DNA of 64,000 nucleotides, taken from the NCBI RefSeq assembly GCF_002095465.1, contig NZ_MLFP01000004.1, forward strand, positions 1 to 64,000, given 5' to 3'. Positions within the stretch are counted from its first letter, which is position 1. Every line of letters starts with the position of its first letter. Made by a program: the position numbers and the translations under genes. Below the pieces are notes generated by a model. That model was given only the letters and a program-made list of their open reading frames with translations. It searched no databases and had not been told where the DNA came from. This document shows positions 55,309 through 63,346 of the stretch, piece after piece. Source of the DNA: Pantoea rodasii (lineage in GTDB: Bacteria > Pseudomonadota > Gammaproteobacteria > Enterobacterales > Enterobacteriaceae).

Positions 55309-56048
55309 GTGTAGAAAATTGGCCATATCCGCAGATCGTCGCCCATCGCGGCGGCGGTAAACTGGCCCCGGAAAATACCCTGGCGGCGATTGATGTCGGC
55401 GCGCAGTACGGTCATAGCATGATCGAGTTTGATGCCAAGCTGTCGGATGATAAGCAGGTGTTCCTGCTGCATGACGATACGCTGGATCGCACCAGCAACG
55501 GCTGGGGTGTGGCGGGCGATCTGTCATGGAGTAAGTTGTCACAGCTGGATGCCGGAAGCTGGTACAGCCGCGAATACGAAGGCGAGCCGCTGGCGCTGCT
55601 GCGTGACGTGGCTGAACGCTGTCGTCAGCATCAGATGATGGCGAATATCGAGATCAAACCGACCACCGGCAAAGAGCAGGAAACCGGACGCGATGTCGCC
55701 ATCGCCGCGCGTGAACTGTGGCAAGGCCAGACTGCGCCGCTGTTGTCTTCCTTCTCGTATGAAGCTTTGGAAGCGGCGATGCAGGCGGTGCCTGAACTGC
55801 CACGCGGACTGTTGCTGGATACGTGGCACGATGATTGGTTAGCGCTCACTTCGTCGCTGGGCTGCGTCTCCATTCATCTCAATCATAAACTGCTGGATGC
55901 CGAACGCACCGCGCAGCTGAAAGCCGCCGGGTTGCATATTCTGGTGTACACAGTGAATCAGCCCGCGCGGGCGCGCGAGCTGCTGAATTGGGGCGTCGAT
56001 GCTATTTGTACCGACCGCATCGACATTATCGGCCCCGACTTCCGTTAG
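55305..56048 (+). CDS. ugpQ: glycerophosphodiester phosphodiesterase UgpQ
   Basis: UgpQ hydrolyses imported glycerophosphodiesters in the cytoplasm to glycerol 3-phosphate and an alcohol. The 247-residue length equals E. coli UgpQ. GDPD-family catalytic motifs are [15 protein letters not shown] near residue 10 and [21 protein letters not shown] near 42. NIEIKPTTG follows near residue 115. The ATG inside the ugpC stop is used. There is no signal peptide, as expected. The stop overlaps the convergent yhhA stop. Confidence 0.96.
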   Translation: MSVENWPYPQIVAHRGGGKLAPENTLAAIDVGAQYGHSMIEFDAKLSDDKQVFLLHDDTLDRTSNGWGVAGDLSWSKLSQLDAGSWYSREYEGEPLALLRDVAERCRQHQMMANIEIKPTTGKEQETGRDVAIAARELWQGQTAPLLSSFSYEALEAAMQAVPELPRGLLLDTWHDDWLALTSSLGCVSIHLNHKLLDAERTAQLKAAGLHILVYTVNQPARARELLNWGVDAICTDRIDIIGPDFR

Positions 56049-56320
56049 TTCAGCTTCTGCTGGCCCGGCTGCGATTGAATCACGCGCTGCTGGGCGCTAT
56101 CCCGCCGTTCCTGCATTTTCCGCTGTAACTCCTGATTCTGCTGCTGCTGATCCTGTTTCAGCTTCAACTGCTGTTGTTGCTGCTGGGTCTGCATTTGCGA
56201 CTGCATACGCTGCTGGCTCGGGTTATAGCCAGGTTTGTTCGGATCATTGGTGCTGTTCAGCATATTTGCCATGCTGCTCAACGGCAGCAACGCAGCGATA
56301 ACGATTAGCCATTTTTTCAT
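56045..56320 (-). CDS. yhhA: YhhA (DUF2756) glutamine-rich periplasmic protein
   Basis: This is a 91-residue protein with a signal peptide ([18 protein letters not shown]) and a highly Gln-rich mature part. The [17 protein letters not shown] region matches the N-terminal half of E. coli YhhA. E. coli YhhA is longer (about 146 residues), so this is a shorter family form; no frameshift is evident. As in E. coli it lies between ugpQ and ggt. The function is unknown. Confidence 0.88.
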   Translation of the reverse strand: MKKWLIVIAALLPLSSMANMLNSTNDPNKPGYNPSQQRMQSQMQTQQQQQQLKLKQDQQQQNQELQRKMQERRDSAQQRVIQSQPGQQKLN

Positions 56321-56522
56321 GGTCTTCCTCCATTAATGCAGCCTGCTGTGTGTTGTCACCATCAGTATGGCAACAAAGGCTGCTGTCATAAGTTTATGCG
56401 ATGTCACAAAGTCCTGTACCAGGAGTGCGCCGAATTTGGCTTACTGCTACGCTTTTTATCGTGTTTGCAAACACTTGCATCAAAAAATAACAAATGTAAA
56501 TAACCGCAAAGGAAGATAGCAA

Positions 56523-58274
56523 ATGAGACTAAAGGGCAGCGTGCGCCAGGTTGGCTGGGCATTATTGATGAGTTTCACCGTGGTGCAAGGCGCGTTCGCC
56601 GCGCCGGCCAGTGCGCCACCGGTGTCATACGGGGTGGATAGCGATACCTTCCATCCGGTGAAAGCGCAGCACGGTATGGTGGCATCAGTGGATGCGATAG
56701 CCACCGAAGTGGGCGTTGATATTTTGAAGCAGGGCGGTAACGCGGTGGATGCCGCTGTCGCGGTCGGCTTTGCGCTGGCAGTGACCCATCCGCAGGCCGG
56801 CAATCTCGGCGGCGGCGGCTTTATGATGCTGCGCACCGCTTCAGGTCGCACCACGGCGATTGATTTCCGCGAAATGGCACCGGCGCGAGCCTCCCGCGAT
56901 ATGTTCCTCGATAAGCAAGGCAATGCCGATGCGAAGCTGTCGCTGACTTCTCATTTAGCCTCTGGCACGCCGGGCACCGTGGCGGGTTTTGCGCTGGCGG
57001 CACAAGAATACGGCACGCTGCCGCTGAGCAAACTGCTGGCACCGGCGATTAAGCTGGCGCGTGAAGGCATCATCGTTAACGATGCGCTGGCGGACGATTT
57101 GGCGACCTACGGCAAAGAGACGCTGATCAATCACGACAACAGCCGGGCGATTTTCTATAAAGCCGACGGCAAGCCGTATCAAAAAGGCGAGCGTCTGGTG
57201 CAGAAAAACCTTGCGCACAGCCTGCAGCTGATTGCCCAACAAGGGCCTGATGCGTTCTACAAAGGCAAAATTGCTGATGAGATTGCCGGAGAAATGGCGC
57301 AGCACGGCGGTTTAATCGGTAAACCGGATTTGGCAGCCTATCGCGCAGTGGAGCGCAAACCGGTGAGCGGCACCTATCGCGGTTATGAGGTGTTCTCAAT
57401 GCCACCTCCGTCATCGGGCGGGATTCACATCGTGCAGATCCTCAATATCCTCGAAAACTTCGATTTGGCGAAGTGGGGCTTTGGCAGCGCCGATGCGATG
57501 CAGGTGATGGCCGAAGCGGAGAAATACGCTTATGCCGACCGTTCGGAATACCTTGGCGATCCTGATTTCGTCAAAGTGCCCCAGCAGGCGTTGACCAGCA
57601 AAGCTTACGCTAAAACCCTGGCGCAGCAGATTGATGTCAACAAAGCGCGTCCTTCCAGCGAAATTAAACCGGGCAAGCTTGAGCCGTATGAAAGTAACCA
57701 GACCACGCACTTCTCGGTGGTGGATAAAGACGGCAACGCGGTGGCGGTGACTTACACCCTGAATACCTACTTTGGAAGCGGCATTGTTGCCGGGCAGAGC
57801 GGTATCCTGATGAACAACGAGATGGATGATTTCTCCGCCAAACCGGGTACGCCGAACGTGTATGGTTTGGTGGGCGGCGAAGCGAATGCGGTGCAGCCGG
57901 CTAAGCGTCCATTGTCGTCCATGTCACCGACCATCATCGCCAAAGACGGCAAAACCTGGCTGGTTACAGGCAGTCCAGGCGGCAGCCGAATTATCACCAC
58001 TGTGCTGCAAATGGTGGTGAACAGCATCGATTTTGGGATGAACGTGGCGGAAGCCACCAACGCACCGCGTTTCCACCATCAGTGGTTGCCGGATCAGCTG
58101 CGCGTGGAGAAAGGCTTTAGCCCGGACACGCTGCGCTTACTGGAAGCCAAAGGTCAGCATGTGAAAGTGATGCCAGCGATGGGCAGCACCCAGAGCATTA
58201 TGATTGGGCCGGATGGTATGCGTTATGGTGCTTCCGATCCGCGTTCGGTGGATGATTTGAGTGCCGGGTATTAA
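56523..58274 (+). CDS. ggt: gamma-glutamyltranspeptidase Ggt
   Basis: Ggt hydrolyses or transfers the gamma-glutamyl group of glutathione in the periplasm. The 583-residue precursor (E. coli 580) has a signal peptide (MSFTVVQGAFA region) and self-cleaves before the catalytic threonine in SNQTTHFSVVDKDGNAVAV, near residue 395. The substrate-binding GSPGGSRIITTVLQMVVNS is present near residue 485. No terminator is seen; instead the second copy of the structured repeat begins about 30 bp after the stop. Confidence 0.97.
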   Translation: MRLKGSVRQVGWALLMSFTVVQGAFAAPASAPPVSYGVDSDTFHPVKAQHGMVASVDAIATEVGVDILKQGGNAVDAAVAVGFALAVTHPQAGNLGGGGFMMLRTASGRTTAIDFREMAPARASRDMFLDKQGNADAKLSLTSHLASGTPGTVAGFALAAQEYGTLPLSKLLAPAIKLAREGIIVNDALADDLATYGKETLINHDNSRAIFYKADGKPYQKGERLVQKNLAHSLQLIAQQGPDAFYKGKIADEIAGEMAQHGGLIGKPDLAAYRAVERKPVSGTYRGYEVFSMPPPSSGGIHIVQILNILENFDLAKWGFGSADAMQVMAEAEKYAYADRSEYLGDPDFVKVPQQALTSKAYAKTLAQQIDVNKARPSSEIKPGKLEPYESNQTTHFSVVDKDGNAVAVTYTLNTYFGSGIVAGQSGILMNNEMDDFSAKPGTPNVYGLVGGEANAVQPAKRPLSSMSPTIIAKDGKTWLVTGSPGGSRIITTVLQMVVNSIDFGMNVAEATNAPRFHHQWLPDQLRVEKGFSPDTLRLLEAKGQHVKVMPAMGSTQSIMIGPDGMRYGASDPRSVDDLSAGY

Positions 58275-58302
58275 CTGTCGACGTAATGCTTGTACAGATG
58301 AT

Positions 58303-58531
58303 AACGCAGTCTGGTGCCACTCAGGGGCTGGCTGTCCTCGCGCTGCTGACGCGGTGCCTTCACGTCATTCATCTGCCTGACGGACCGGCGGGATGGCACA
58401 TCGTGTGCCGGCCCGCCTTTCGCCCGCGTTCTGCGGGCTCTCCTGGCAGATTCATTTTGTTCAGCGCTGCGGATTGCCTGCCCCTGAGCGGCACCAGCCT
58501 GCTCATAAGCTTCGGTGCGTTGTTTAACAGG
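58303..58531 (+). repeat. structured intergenic repeat, copy B (after ggt)
   Basis: This is the second copy of the element at 33307-33533. The left arm (58311-58332) pairs with the right arm (58476-58497) over 22 positions, with one A-C and one T-T mismatch. Internal hairpins match copy A in position: GGCGGG/CCCGCC (58387-58392 with 58412-58417) enclosing GGCACA/TGTGCC, and GCCCGC/GCGGGC (58422-58427 with 58433-58438). The spacing between arms is 3 bp shorter than in copy A. No conserved open frame is present. Confidence 0.8.
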
Positions 58532-58572
58532 GCATGATGCTGGTGCTAAGTAGGCAGTGATGTCCTTAAAGA

Positions 58573-59064
58573 TTATTTCAATCGCGCCATATAATGCGTA
58601 TCTATCATCTCGCCATCACGCATGGCAAAACGCTTCGCTGTGCCTTCAATTTCAAAGCCAAACTTCTGATACAAACCAATCGCTTTATGATTATCGGCGA
58701 ACACGGTTAACTCGATTCGTGTTACCTGCAGCCAGTTGTCGCAAAGGTCAATCATCGCGGCCATCAGCGCCGAGCCTACGCCGCGACGATGAAAGGCGGG
58801 ATCGACGCCCATGCCAATCGATGCGGCATGGCGGCGACGTGCCACCGTAATGCCATCCAGCGATAGCTGACCCACAACCTGTTCATCAATGCACGCCACC
58901 AAACGGTACTGACCGGGGCGCATCTCTTTAAGACGTTCCTGCCACAGCGCTGGTGATTGATAGGGTAGATGCAGCGTGCCGGCCTGAGTCTCTTGCTGGC
59001 TATAAAGATGGGTTAAGGCTGCGGCATCTTCCGGCGTTGCATGACGAACAGTGACCTGACTCAT
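58573..59064 (-). CDS. aaaT: GNAT N-acetyltransferase AaaT (YhhY)
   Basis: This 163-residue GNAT acetyltransferase is homologous to E. coli YhhY/AaaT (162 residues), described as an L-amino acid N-acetyltransferase. The acetyl-CoA-binding motif is HRRGVGSALMAAMIDLCDNW near residue 95, followed by IELTVFADNHKAIGLYQKFGFE. As in E. coli it neighbours ryhB. Its exact substrate here is an inference from the family. Confidence 0.88.
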   Translation of the reverse strand: MSQVTVRHATPEDAAALTHLYSQQETQAGTLHLPYQSPALWQERLKEMRPGQYRLVACIDEQVVGQLSLDGITVARRRHAASIGMGVDPAFHRRGVGSALMAAMIDLCDNWLQVTRIELTVFADNHKAIGLYQKFGFEIEGTAKRFAMRDGEMIDTHYMARLK

Positions 59065-59153
59065 AGAGCGACTCCTTGTGCAAAGTGAATAAAATCCCTT
59101 TTAACATCAAGGAATTCTCAGGACCCGTCAATTGAAAATAATTCTCAAAAGGG

Positions 59154-59190
59154 GTTTACAGACGCGAATGATAATGATTATTATTGCCAT
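59154..59190 (+). promoter_or_regulatory. ryhB promoter with Fur box
   Basis: TTTACA (59155-59160) and TTATTA (59178-59183) are spaced 17 bp apart. Between and over the -10, ATGATAATGATTATTATTGC (59168-59187) is a good match to the Fur box GATAATGATAATCATTATC. A second AT-rich, partly Fur-like stretch (GAAAATAATTCTC) lies about 20 bp upstream. Iron-loaded Fur would repress. Confidence 0.85.
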
Positions 59191-59287
59191 GCGGACTCGG
59201 GAACGTCTCCTGACAGAACGGGTAAGCACGACATTGCTCACATTGCTTCCAGAATTACTTAGCCAGCTCGGGTGCTGGCTTTTTTTT
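59191..59287 (+). ncRNA. ryhB: small regulatory RNA RyhB
   Basis: RyhB is the Hfq-dependent small RNA that represses iron-using proteins when iron is scarce. The pairing core TAAGCACGACATTGCTCACA and the following TTGCTTCCAGAATTACTTAG differ from E. coli RyhB by very few bases. The terminator AGCCAGCTCGGGTGCTGGCT with a T-run ends it. The 5' hairpin is more diverged. The location beside aaaT (yhhY) is that of E. coli ryhB. The 5' end is set by the promoter and by alignment. Confidence 0.95.
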
Positions 59288-59427
59288 GCCTGCGATTTAC
59301 CTCCTTCATGCAACTTGTCCAATCTGCGCCAAAACGTTCAGCTTTTTTGAACAGAGGCGTGAAGTTTTTCAGCTATCAATCGATCTCCCTCAGGCACACA
59401 CTGTAAAAACATTGAGGAGAATTGAAC

Positions 59428-60123
59428 ATGATCTACGTACGCAAAGCAGAAGAACGCGGTCACGCCAATCACGGTTGGCTCGATAGCTGGCACACGTTTT
59501 CCTTCGCCGATTACTACGACGCCAATTTTATGGGCTTCTCGGCGTTGCGCGTTATCAATGAAGATGTGATCGATGGCGGCCAGGGTTTTGGCACTCATCC
59601 GCATAAAGACATGGAGATCCTGACCTATGTGCTGTCTGGCACCGTGGAGCATCAGGACAGCATGGGCAACAAGGAGCAGATCCCAGCGGGTGAGTTCCAG
59701 ATCATGAGCGCTGGCTCGGGTGTGCGTCACTCGGAATACAACGCCAGCGAGAAAGATCCGCTGCATCTGTATCAGATCTGGATCATTCCAGAGCGCAAAG
59801 GCATTGAGCCACGTTACGCGCAGCGTCGTTTTGAGGATGTGAAAGGCCGCCAGTTTGTCCTGTCACCGGATGAGCGTGAGGGATCGCTGAAAGTGTTCCA
59901 GGACATGACCTTGTCGCGCTGGGTGTTGGCCGAAGGCGAAACCGATGCGGTGACTGTTGAAACGGGTCGTCGTGTGTGGATTCAGGTGGTAAAAGGCCTG
60001 GTGACCGTCAATGGCGAACAGGTCGGCACCAGCGATGCGCTGGCTATCTGGGATGAAAGCGCGTTAACCCTTACAGCCGACAGCGATGCAGAGATTCTGC
60101 TGTTCGATTTGCCGCCGGTGTAA
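59428..60123 (+). CDS. yhhW: pirin-like quercetinase YhhW
   Basis: YhhW is a bicupin pirin with quercetin 2,3-dioxygenase activity in E. coli. The 231-residue length is identical. The N-terminal cupin metal ligands lie in GFGTHPHKDMEILTYVLSG and GTVEHQDS. IMSAGSGVRHSEYN adds further ligands. The ATG at 59428 has GAGGAGA 7 bp upstream; a TTG 6 bp earlier was rejected. E. coli has yhhX between ryhB and yhhW; it is absent here. Confidence 0.95.
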   Translation: MIYVRKAEERGHANHGWLDSWHTFSFADYYDANFMGFSALRVINEDVIDGGQGFGTHPHKDMEILTYVLSGTVEHQDSMGNKEQIPAGEFQIMSAGSGVRHSEYNASEKDPLHLYQIWIIPERKGIEPRYAQRRFEDVKGRQFVLSPDEREGSLKVFQDMTLSRWVLAEGETDAVTVETGRRVWIQVVKGLVTVNGEQVGTSDALAIWDESALTLTADSDAEILLFDLPPV

Positions 60124-60128
60124 AACTT

Positions 60129-60190
60129 ACGCAATAAATTGCGTCGCTACCGATACCATGCGGTATGTAGCGGCGCGATTCATCGCGCGC
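60129..60190. repeat. hairpin cluster / REP-like unit between yhhW and gntR
   Basis: A palindrome ACGCAAT/ATTGCGT (60129-60144) is followed by TGTAGCGGCGCGATTCATCG (60166-60185), whose GCGCGAT/ATCGCGC arms (60173-60188) form a hairpin before TTTT. The second part matches the REP-like units near panM and after gntU. It may also terminate yhhW. Confidence 0.7.
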
Positions 60191-60269
60191 TTTTGGCCAT
60201 CGCCGCTGCACAGTCTGAAAATGACAAAAAATGATAGACTCATCGTATCTCTGACCTCAGGCGCATACG

Positions 60270-61265
60270 ATGAAGAAGAAAAGGCCGGTACTACAGGACG
60301 TTGCCGATCGCGTCGGCATCACAAAAATGACCGTCAGTCGCTACCTGCGCAATCCCGATCAGGTCTCCGTGGCGTTACGCGATAAGATTGCCGTAGCACT
60401 GGATGAACTCGGTTATATCCCCAATCGTGCCCCCGATATGCTCTCCAATGCCACCAGTCGCGCTATCGGCGTGCTGCTGCCTTCGCTCACCAACCAGGTG
60501 TTCGCCGATGTGTTACGCGGCATTGAAACCGTCACCGATGAGGCCGGTTATCAAACGCTGGTGGCGCACTTTGGCTACAACGCGGACAAAGAAGAGTTAC
60601 AGCTGCGTTCGCTGCTCGGCTGGAACATTGACGGGGTGATCCTCACCGAACGCACTCACACGCCGGGCACTTTACGCATGCTCGAAGTGGCGGGCATTCC
60701 GGTGATTGAAATGATGGATTCGGTGACGCCGTGCCTCGATATGGCGGTGGGGTTCGATAACGTCGAAGCAGCACGTCAGATGACGCATGCTATTCTGAAA
60801 AAAGGTCACCGCCACACCGTTTACCTCGGCGCGCGTCTCGATGAACGTACCTTGCAAAAACAGCAGGGCTACGAAAAGGCGATGCGTGAAGCCGGGCTGA
60901 TTCCGCACAGCGTGATGATGGAAGATGCTTCCTCTTTCAGCGCCGGTGCGCAATTGCTGTGTGAGGCGCAGAAACGCTATCCCGAAACCGACAGCCTGTT
61001 TTGTACCAACGATGACCTGGCGGTCGGCGCGATGTTTGAGTGTCAGCGTCAGGGCTTAAATGTGCCGTCACAGATGGCGATCGCCGGATTCCACGGCCAC
61101 GACATTACGCAAGTGGTGACGCCGCGCTTGGCCACCGTGCTCACGCCGCGTGAGCGCATGGGACGGGAATCGGCTGCGATGCTGCTGGCGCGCATTGGCG
61201 GCGATCGCAGCGTGCAACAGCCGCTGGATGTGGGGTTTGAAATTGCAGAAGGTGGCAGCATCTGA
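60270..61265 (+). CDS. gntR: gluconate regulon repressor GntR
   Basis: GntR is the LacI-family repressor of gluconate uptake and use. The 331-residue length equals E. coli GntR. The helix-turn-helix is VLQDVADRVGITKMTVSRYL at residues 7-26, followed by the hinge LGYIPNRAPDML. The ligand-binding domain includes LTERTHTPGTL and FCTNDDLAVGAMFECQ. It lies directly upstream of gntK-gntU, whose operator is present. Confidence 0.95.
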   Translation: MKKKRPVLQDVADRVGITKMTVSRYLRNPDQVSVALRDKIAVALDELGYIPNRAPDMLSNATSRAIGVLLPSLTNQVFADVLRGIETVTDEAGYQTLVAHFGYNADKEELQLRSLLGWNIDGVILTERTHTPGTLRMLEVAGIPVIEMMDSVTPCLDMAVGFDNVEAARQMTHAILKKGHRHTVYLGARLDERTLQKQQGYEKAMREAGLIPHSVMMEDASSFSAGAQLLCEAQKRYPETDSLFCTNDDLAVGAMFECQRQGLNVPSQMAIAGFHGHDITQVVTPRLATVLTPRERMGRESAAMLLARIGGDRSVQQPLDVGFEIAEGGSI

Positions 61266-61361
61266 TTTTGGCGATTATTTGAGTCAGTTCACACTTTCGT
61301 GCTTTTCCGCCTAACAAGGGTTGCCAGTCCTGCAGTGGGCTCCGACAATGATAATCAAATT

Positions 61362-61375
61362 TGTTATCGGTAACA
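61362..61375 (+). promoter_or_regulatory. GntR operator upstream of gntK
   Basis: TGTTATCGGTAACA is a dyad TGTTA-N4-TAACA that fits the known GntR operator pattern ATGTTA-N4-TAACAT. It lies 30 bp before gntK. Confidence 0.8.
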
Positions 61376-61405
61376 TTGGCAGGCAAGCTGCCGGAGCGCA
61401 AAACC

Positions 61406-61942
61406 ATGACCACGCCATCTCCATCGCACCACGTCTTTATCCTGATGGGCGTTTCTGGCAGCGGAAAATCTGCCGTCGCTAATCAGGTTTCTCATCAGTT
61501 GAGCACCGCATTTCTGGATGGCGATTTCCTCCATCCGCGCAGCAACATCATGAAAATGGCCGACGGTCATCCGCTGGACGACAACGATCGTCAGCCGTGG
61601 TTACAGGCGCTGAATGATGCGGCGTTTGCCATGCAGCGCACGCAGGCCATTTCGATTATCGTCTGCTCGGCGCTGAAAAAGTCCTACCGCGACATCCTGC
61701 GTCAGGGCAATCAGAACCTGAAGTTCATCTATCTGAAGGGCGATTTCGACACCATCGAATCGCGTCTGAAAGCGCGTAAAGGTCACTTCTTTAAGCCGCA
61801 GATGCTGGTGACGCAGTTTGAGACCTTGCAAGAACCTGGGGCCGACGAGCCCGATGTACTGGTGGTTGATATTAATCATTCACTGGATGAAGTCGTTGCG
61901 GCCACGGTTGCGACCATAAAGGAAGCAACCAACAAGGGTTAG
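61406..61942 (+). CDS. gntK: gluconokinase GntK
   Basis: GntK phosphorylates gluconate to 6-phosphogluconate, which enters the pentose phosphate or Entner-Doudoroff pathway. The 178-residue enzyme (E. coli 175) has the Walker A GVSGSGKSAVA near residue 15, the substrate segment FLDGDFLHPRSNIMKM, and YLKGDFDTIESRLKARKGHFF. The ATG at 61406 is supported by alignment; an upstream extension covers the operator and was rejected. gntU starts 2 bp after its stop. Confidence 0.95.
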   Translation: MTTPSPSHHVFILMGVSGSGKSAVANQVSHQLSTAFLDGDFLHPRSNIMKMADGHPLDDNDRQPWLQALNDAAFAMQRTQAISIIVCSALKKSYRDILRQGNQNLKFIYLKGDFDTIESRLKARKGHFFKPQMLVTQFETLQEPGADEPDVLVVDINHSLDEVVAATVATIKEATNKG

Positions 61943-61944
61943 TA

Positions 61945-63285
61945 ATGAGTACCGCAACGCTGGTGTTAACGGCAGCAGGCTCCGTCCTGCTGCTGCTGTT
62001 TTTGGTGATGAAAGCGCGTATGCACGCCTTTGTCGCCCTGATGTTAGTCTCGATTGGTGCCGGTCTGTTCTCCGGTATGCCGCTGGATAAAATTGCCGAT
62101 ACCATGCAAAAAGGCATGGGCGGCACGCTCGGATTTCTCGCCATTGTGGTGGCATTGGGCGCGATGTTCGGCAAAATCCTGCATGAAACCGGCGCGGTCG
62201 ATCAGATTGCTATCCGCATGCTCAAGGCATTTGGCGAGAGCCGGGCGCACTATGCGATGGGTATCGCGGGTCTGATTTGCGCGCTGCCGCTGTTCTTCGA
62301 AGTGGCCGTGGTATTGCTGATCAGTATTGCCTTTGCCGTGGCGCGTCGCACCAACGGCAACTTAGTGAAGTTGGTGATTCCGCTGTTTGCCGGTGTCGCT
62401 GCCTCGGCGGCGTTTCTGCTGCCGGGACCGGCGCCAATGCTGCTGGCTTCCCAGATGCACGCGGACTTTGGCTGGATGATTCTGCTGGGTCTGTGCGCCG
62501 CGATTCCCGGCATGTTGATTGCCGGTCCGCTGTTCGGCAACTTTATTGCTCGTCACGTTAGCTTCAGTGCGCCGCCGGAAGATCATCAGCCTGAAGTGGA
62601 AGAGGGTAAGCTGCCGTCGTTTGGCTTCAGCCTGGCGCTGATCCTGTTCCCGTTGCTGCTGGTGGGTCTGAAAACCATCGGGGCGCGCTTCACCACGCCG
62701 GGCACTCAGTTGTATGAGTGGCTGGAATTTATCGGCCATCCGTTTACCGCAATTCTGCTCGCTTGCCTGGTGGCCATTTATGGACTGGCATATCGTCAGG
62801 GCATGGATAAAGAGAAGGTGATGCAGGTGTGTGGCAGTGCGCTGCAACCGGCGGGGATTATTCTGCTGGTGATCGGTGCAGGCGGCGTGTTCAAGCAGGT
62901 GCTGGTGGATTCTGGCGTCGGTCCGGTACTCGGCCATGCGCTTACCGGGGCCGGCATGCCGATTGCGCTGGCGTGCTTCATCCTTTCCGGTGCGATCCGC
63001 GTGATTCAGGGCTCGGCGACTGTCGCCTGTTTAACCACGGTTGGGCTGGTGATGCCGGTGATTGAACCGCTGCACTACAGCGGCGCGCAGCTGGCGGCGC
63101 TGTCGATTTGTATCGGCGGTGGCTCCATCATTATCAGCCACGTTAACGATGCCGGTTTCTGGCTGTTTGGGCGCTTCACCGGCGCTACTGAAGGTGAAAC
63201 CTTGAAGACCTGGACGCTGATGGAAACCATTCTGGGCACCACCGGTGCCATTGTCGGGATGATCGCGTTTAGTTTGCTGTCGTAA
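61945..63285 (+). CDS. gntU: low-affinity gluconate transporter GntU
   Basis: GntU is an inner-membrane gluconate:H+ symporter of the GntP family. The 446-residue length equals E. coli GntU. It has about twelve hydrophobic segments. Conserved stretches include LGAMFGKILHETGAVDQIA near residue 73, FLLPGPAPMLLASQMHADF near 153 and SICIGGGSIIISHVNDAGFW near 388. It is co-transcribed with gntK and probably controlled by GntR. E. coli has yhgN next; here the convergent yjbB follows. Confidence 0.96.
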   Translation: MSTATLVLTAAGSVLLLLFLVMKARMHAFVALMLVSIGAGLFSGMPLDKIADTMQKGMGGTLGFLAIVVALGAMFGKILHETGAVDQIAIRMLKAFGESRAHYAMGIAGLICALPLFFEVAVVLLISIAFAVARRTNGNLVKLVIPLFAGVAASAAFLLPGPAPMLLASQMHADFGWMILLGLCAAIPGMLIAGPLFGNFIARHVSFSAPPEDHQPEVEEGKLPSFGFSLALILFPLLLVGLKTIGARFTTPGTQLYEWLEFIGHPFTAILLACLVAIYGLAYRQGMDKEKVMQVCGSALQPAGIILLVIGAGGVFKQVLVDSGVGPVLGHALTGAGMPIALACFILSGAIRVIQGSATVACLTTVGLVMPVIEPLHYSGAQLAALSICIGGGSIIISHVNDAGFWLFGRFTGATEGETLKTWTLMETILGTTGAIVGMIAFSLLS

Positions 63286-63289
63286 AAAT

Positions 63290-63331
63290 ACGCAATACAT
63301 CACGCCGCTACGCAGCGGCGTGATGTATCAC
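63290..63331. terminator. bidirectional hairpin between gntU and yjbB
   Basis: ATACATCACGCCGCT and AGCGGCGTGATGTAT form a 15-bp perfect stem with a 3-4 nt loop in the convergent spacer. Each arm also matches the REP-like GTAGCGGCG-type unit, so it is an inverted pair of that repeat. Confidence 0.85.
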
Positions 63332-63346
63332 GCGACTCTGACCTGA

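Noticed and set aside
58286..58537. 83-codon plus-strand frame after ggt
   Set aside because: It is a reading of structured repeat copy B; the frame is not conserved in copy A.
59132..59350. 72-codon plus-strand frame before yhhW
   Set aside because: It reads through the ryhB RNA and its terminator; no coding signal.
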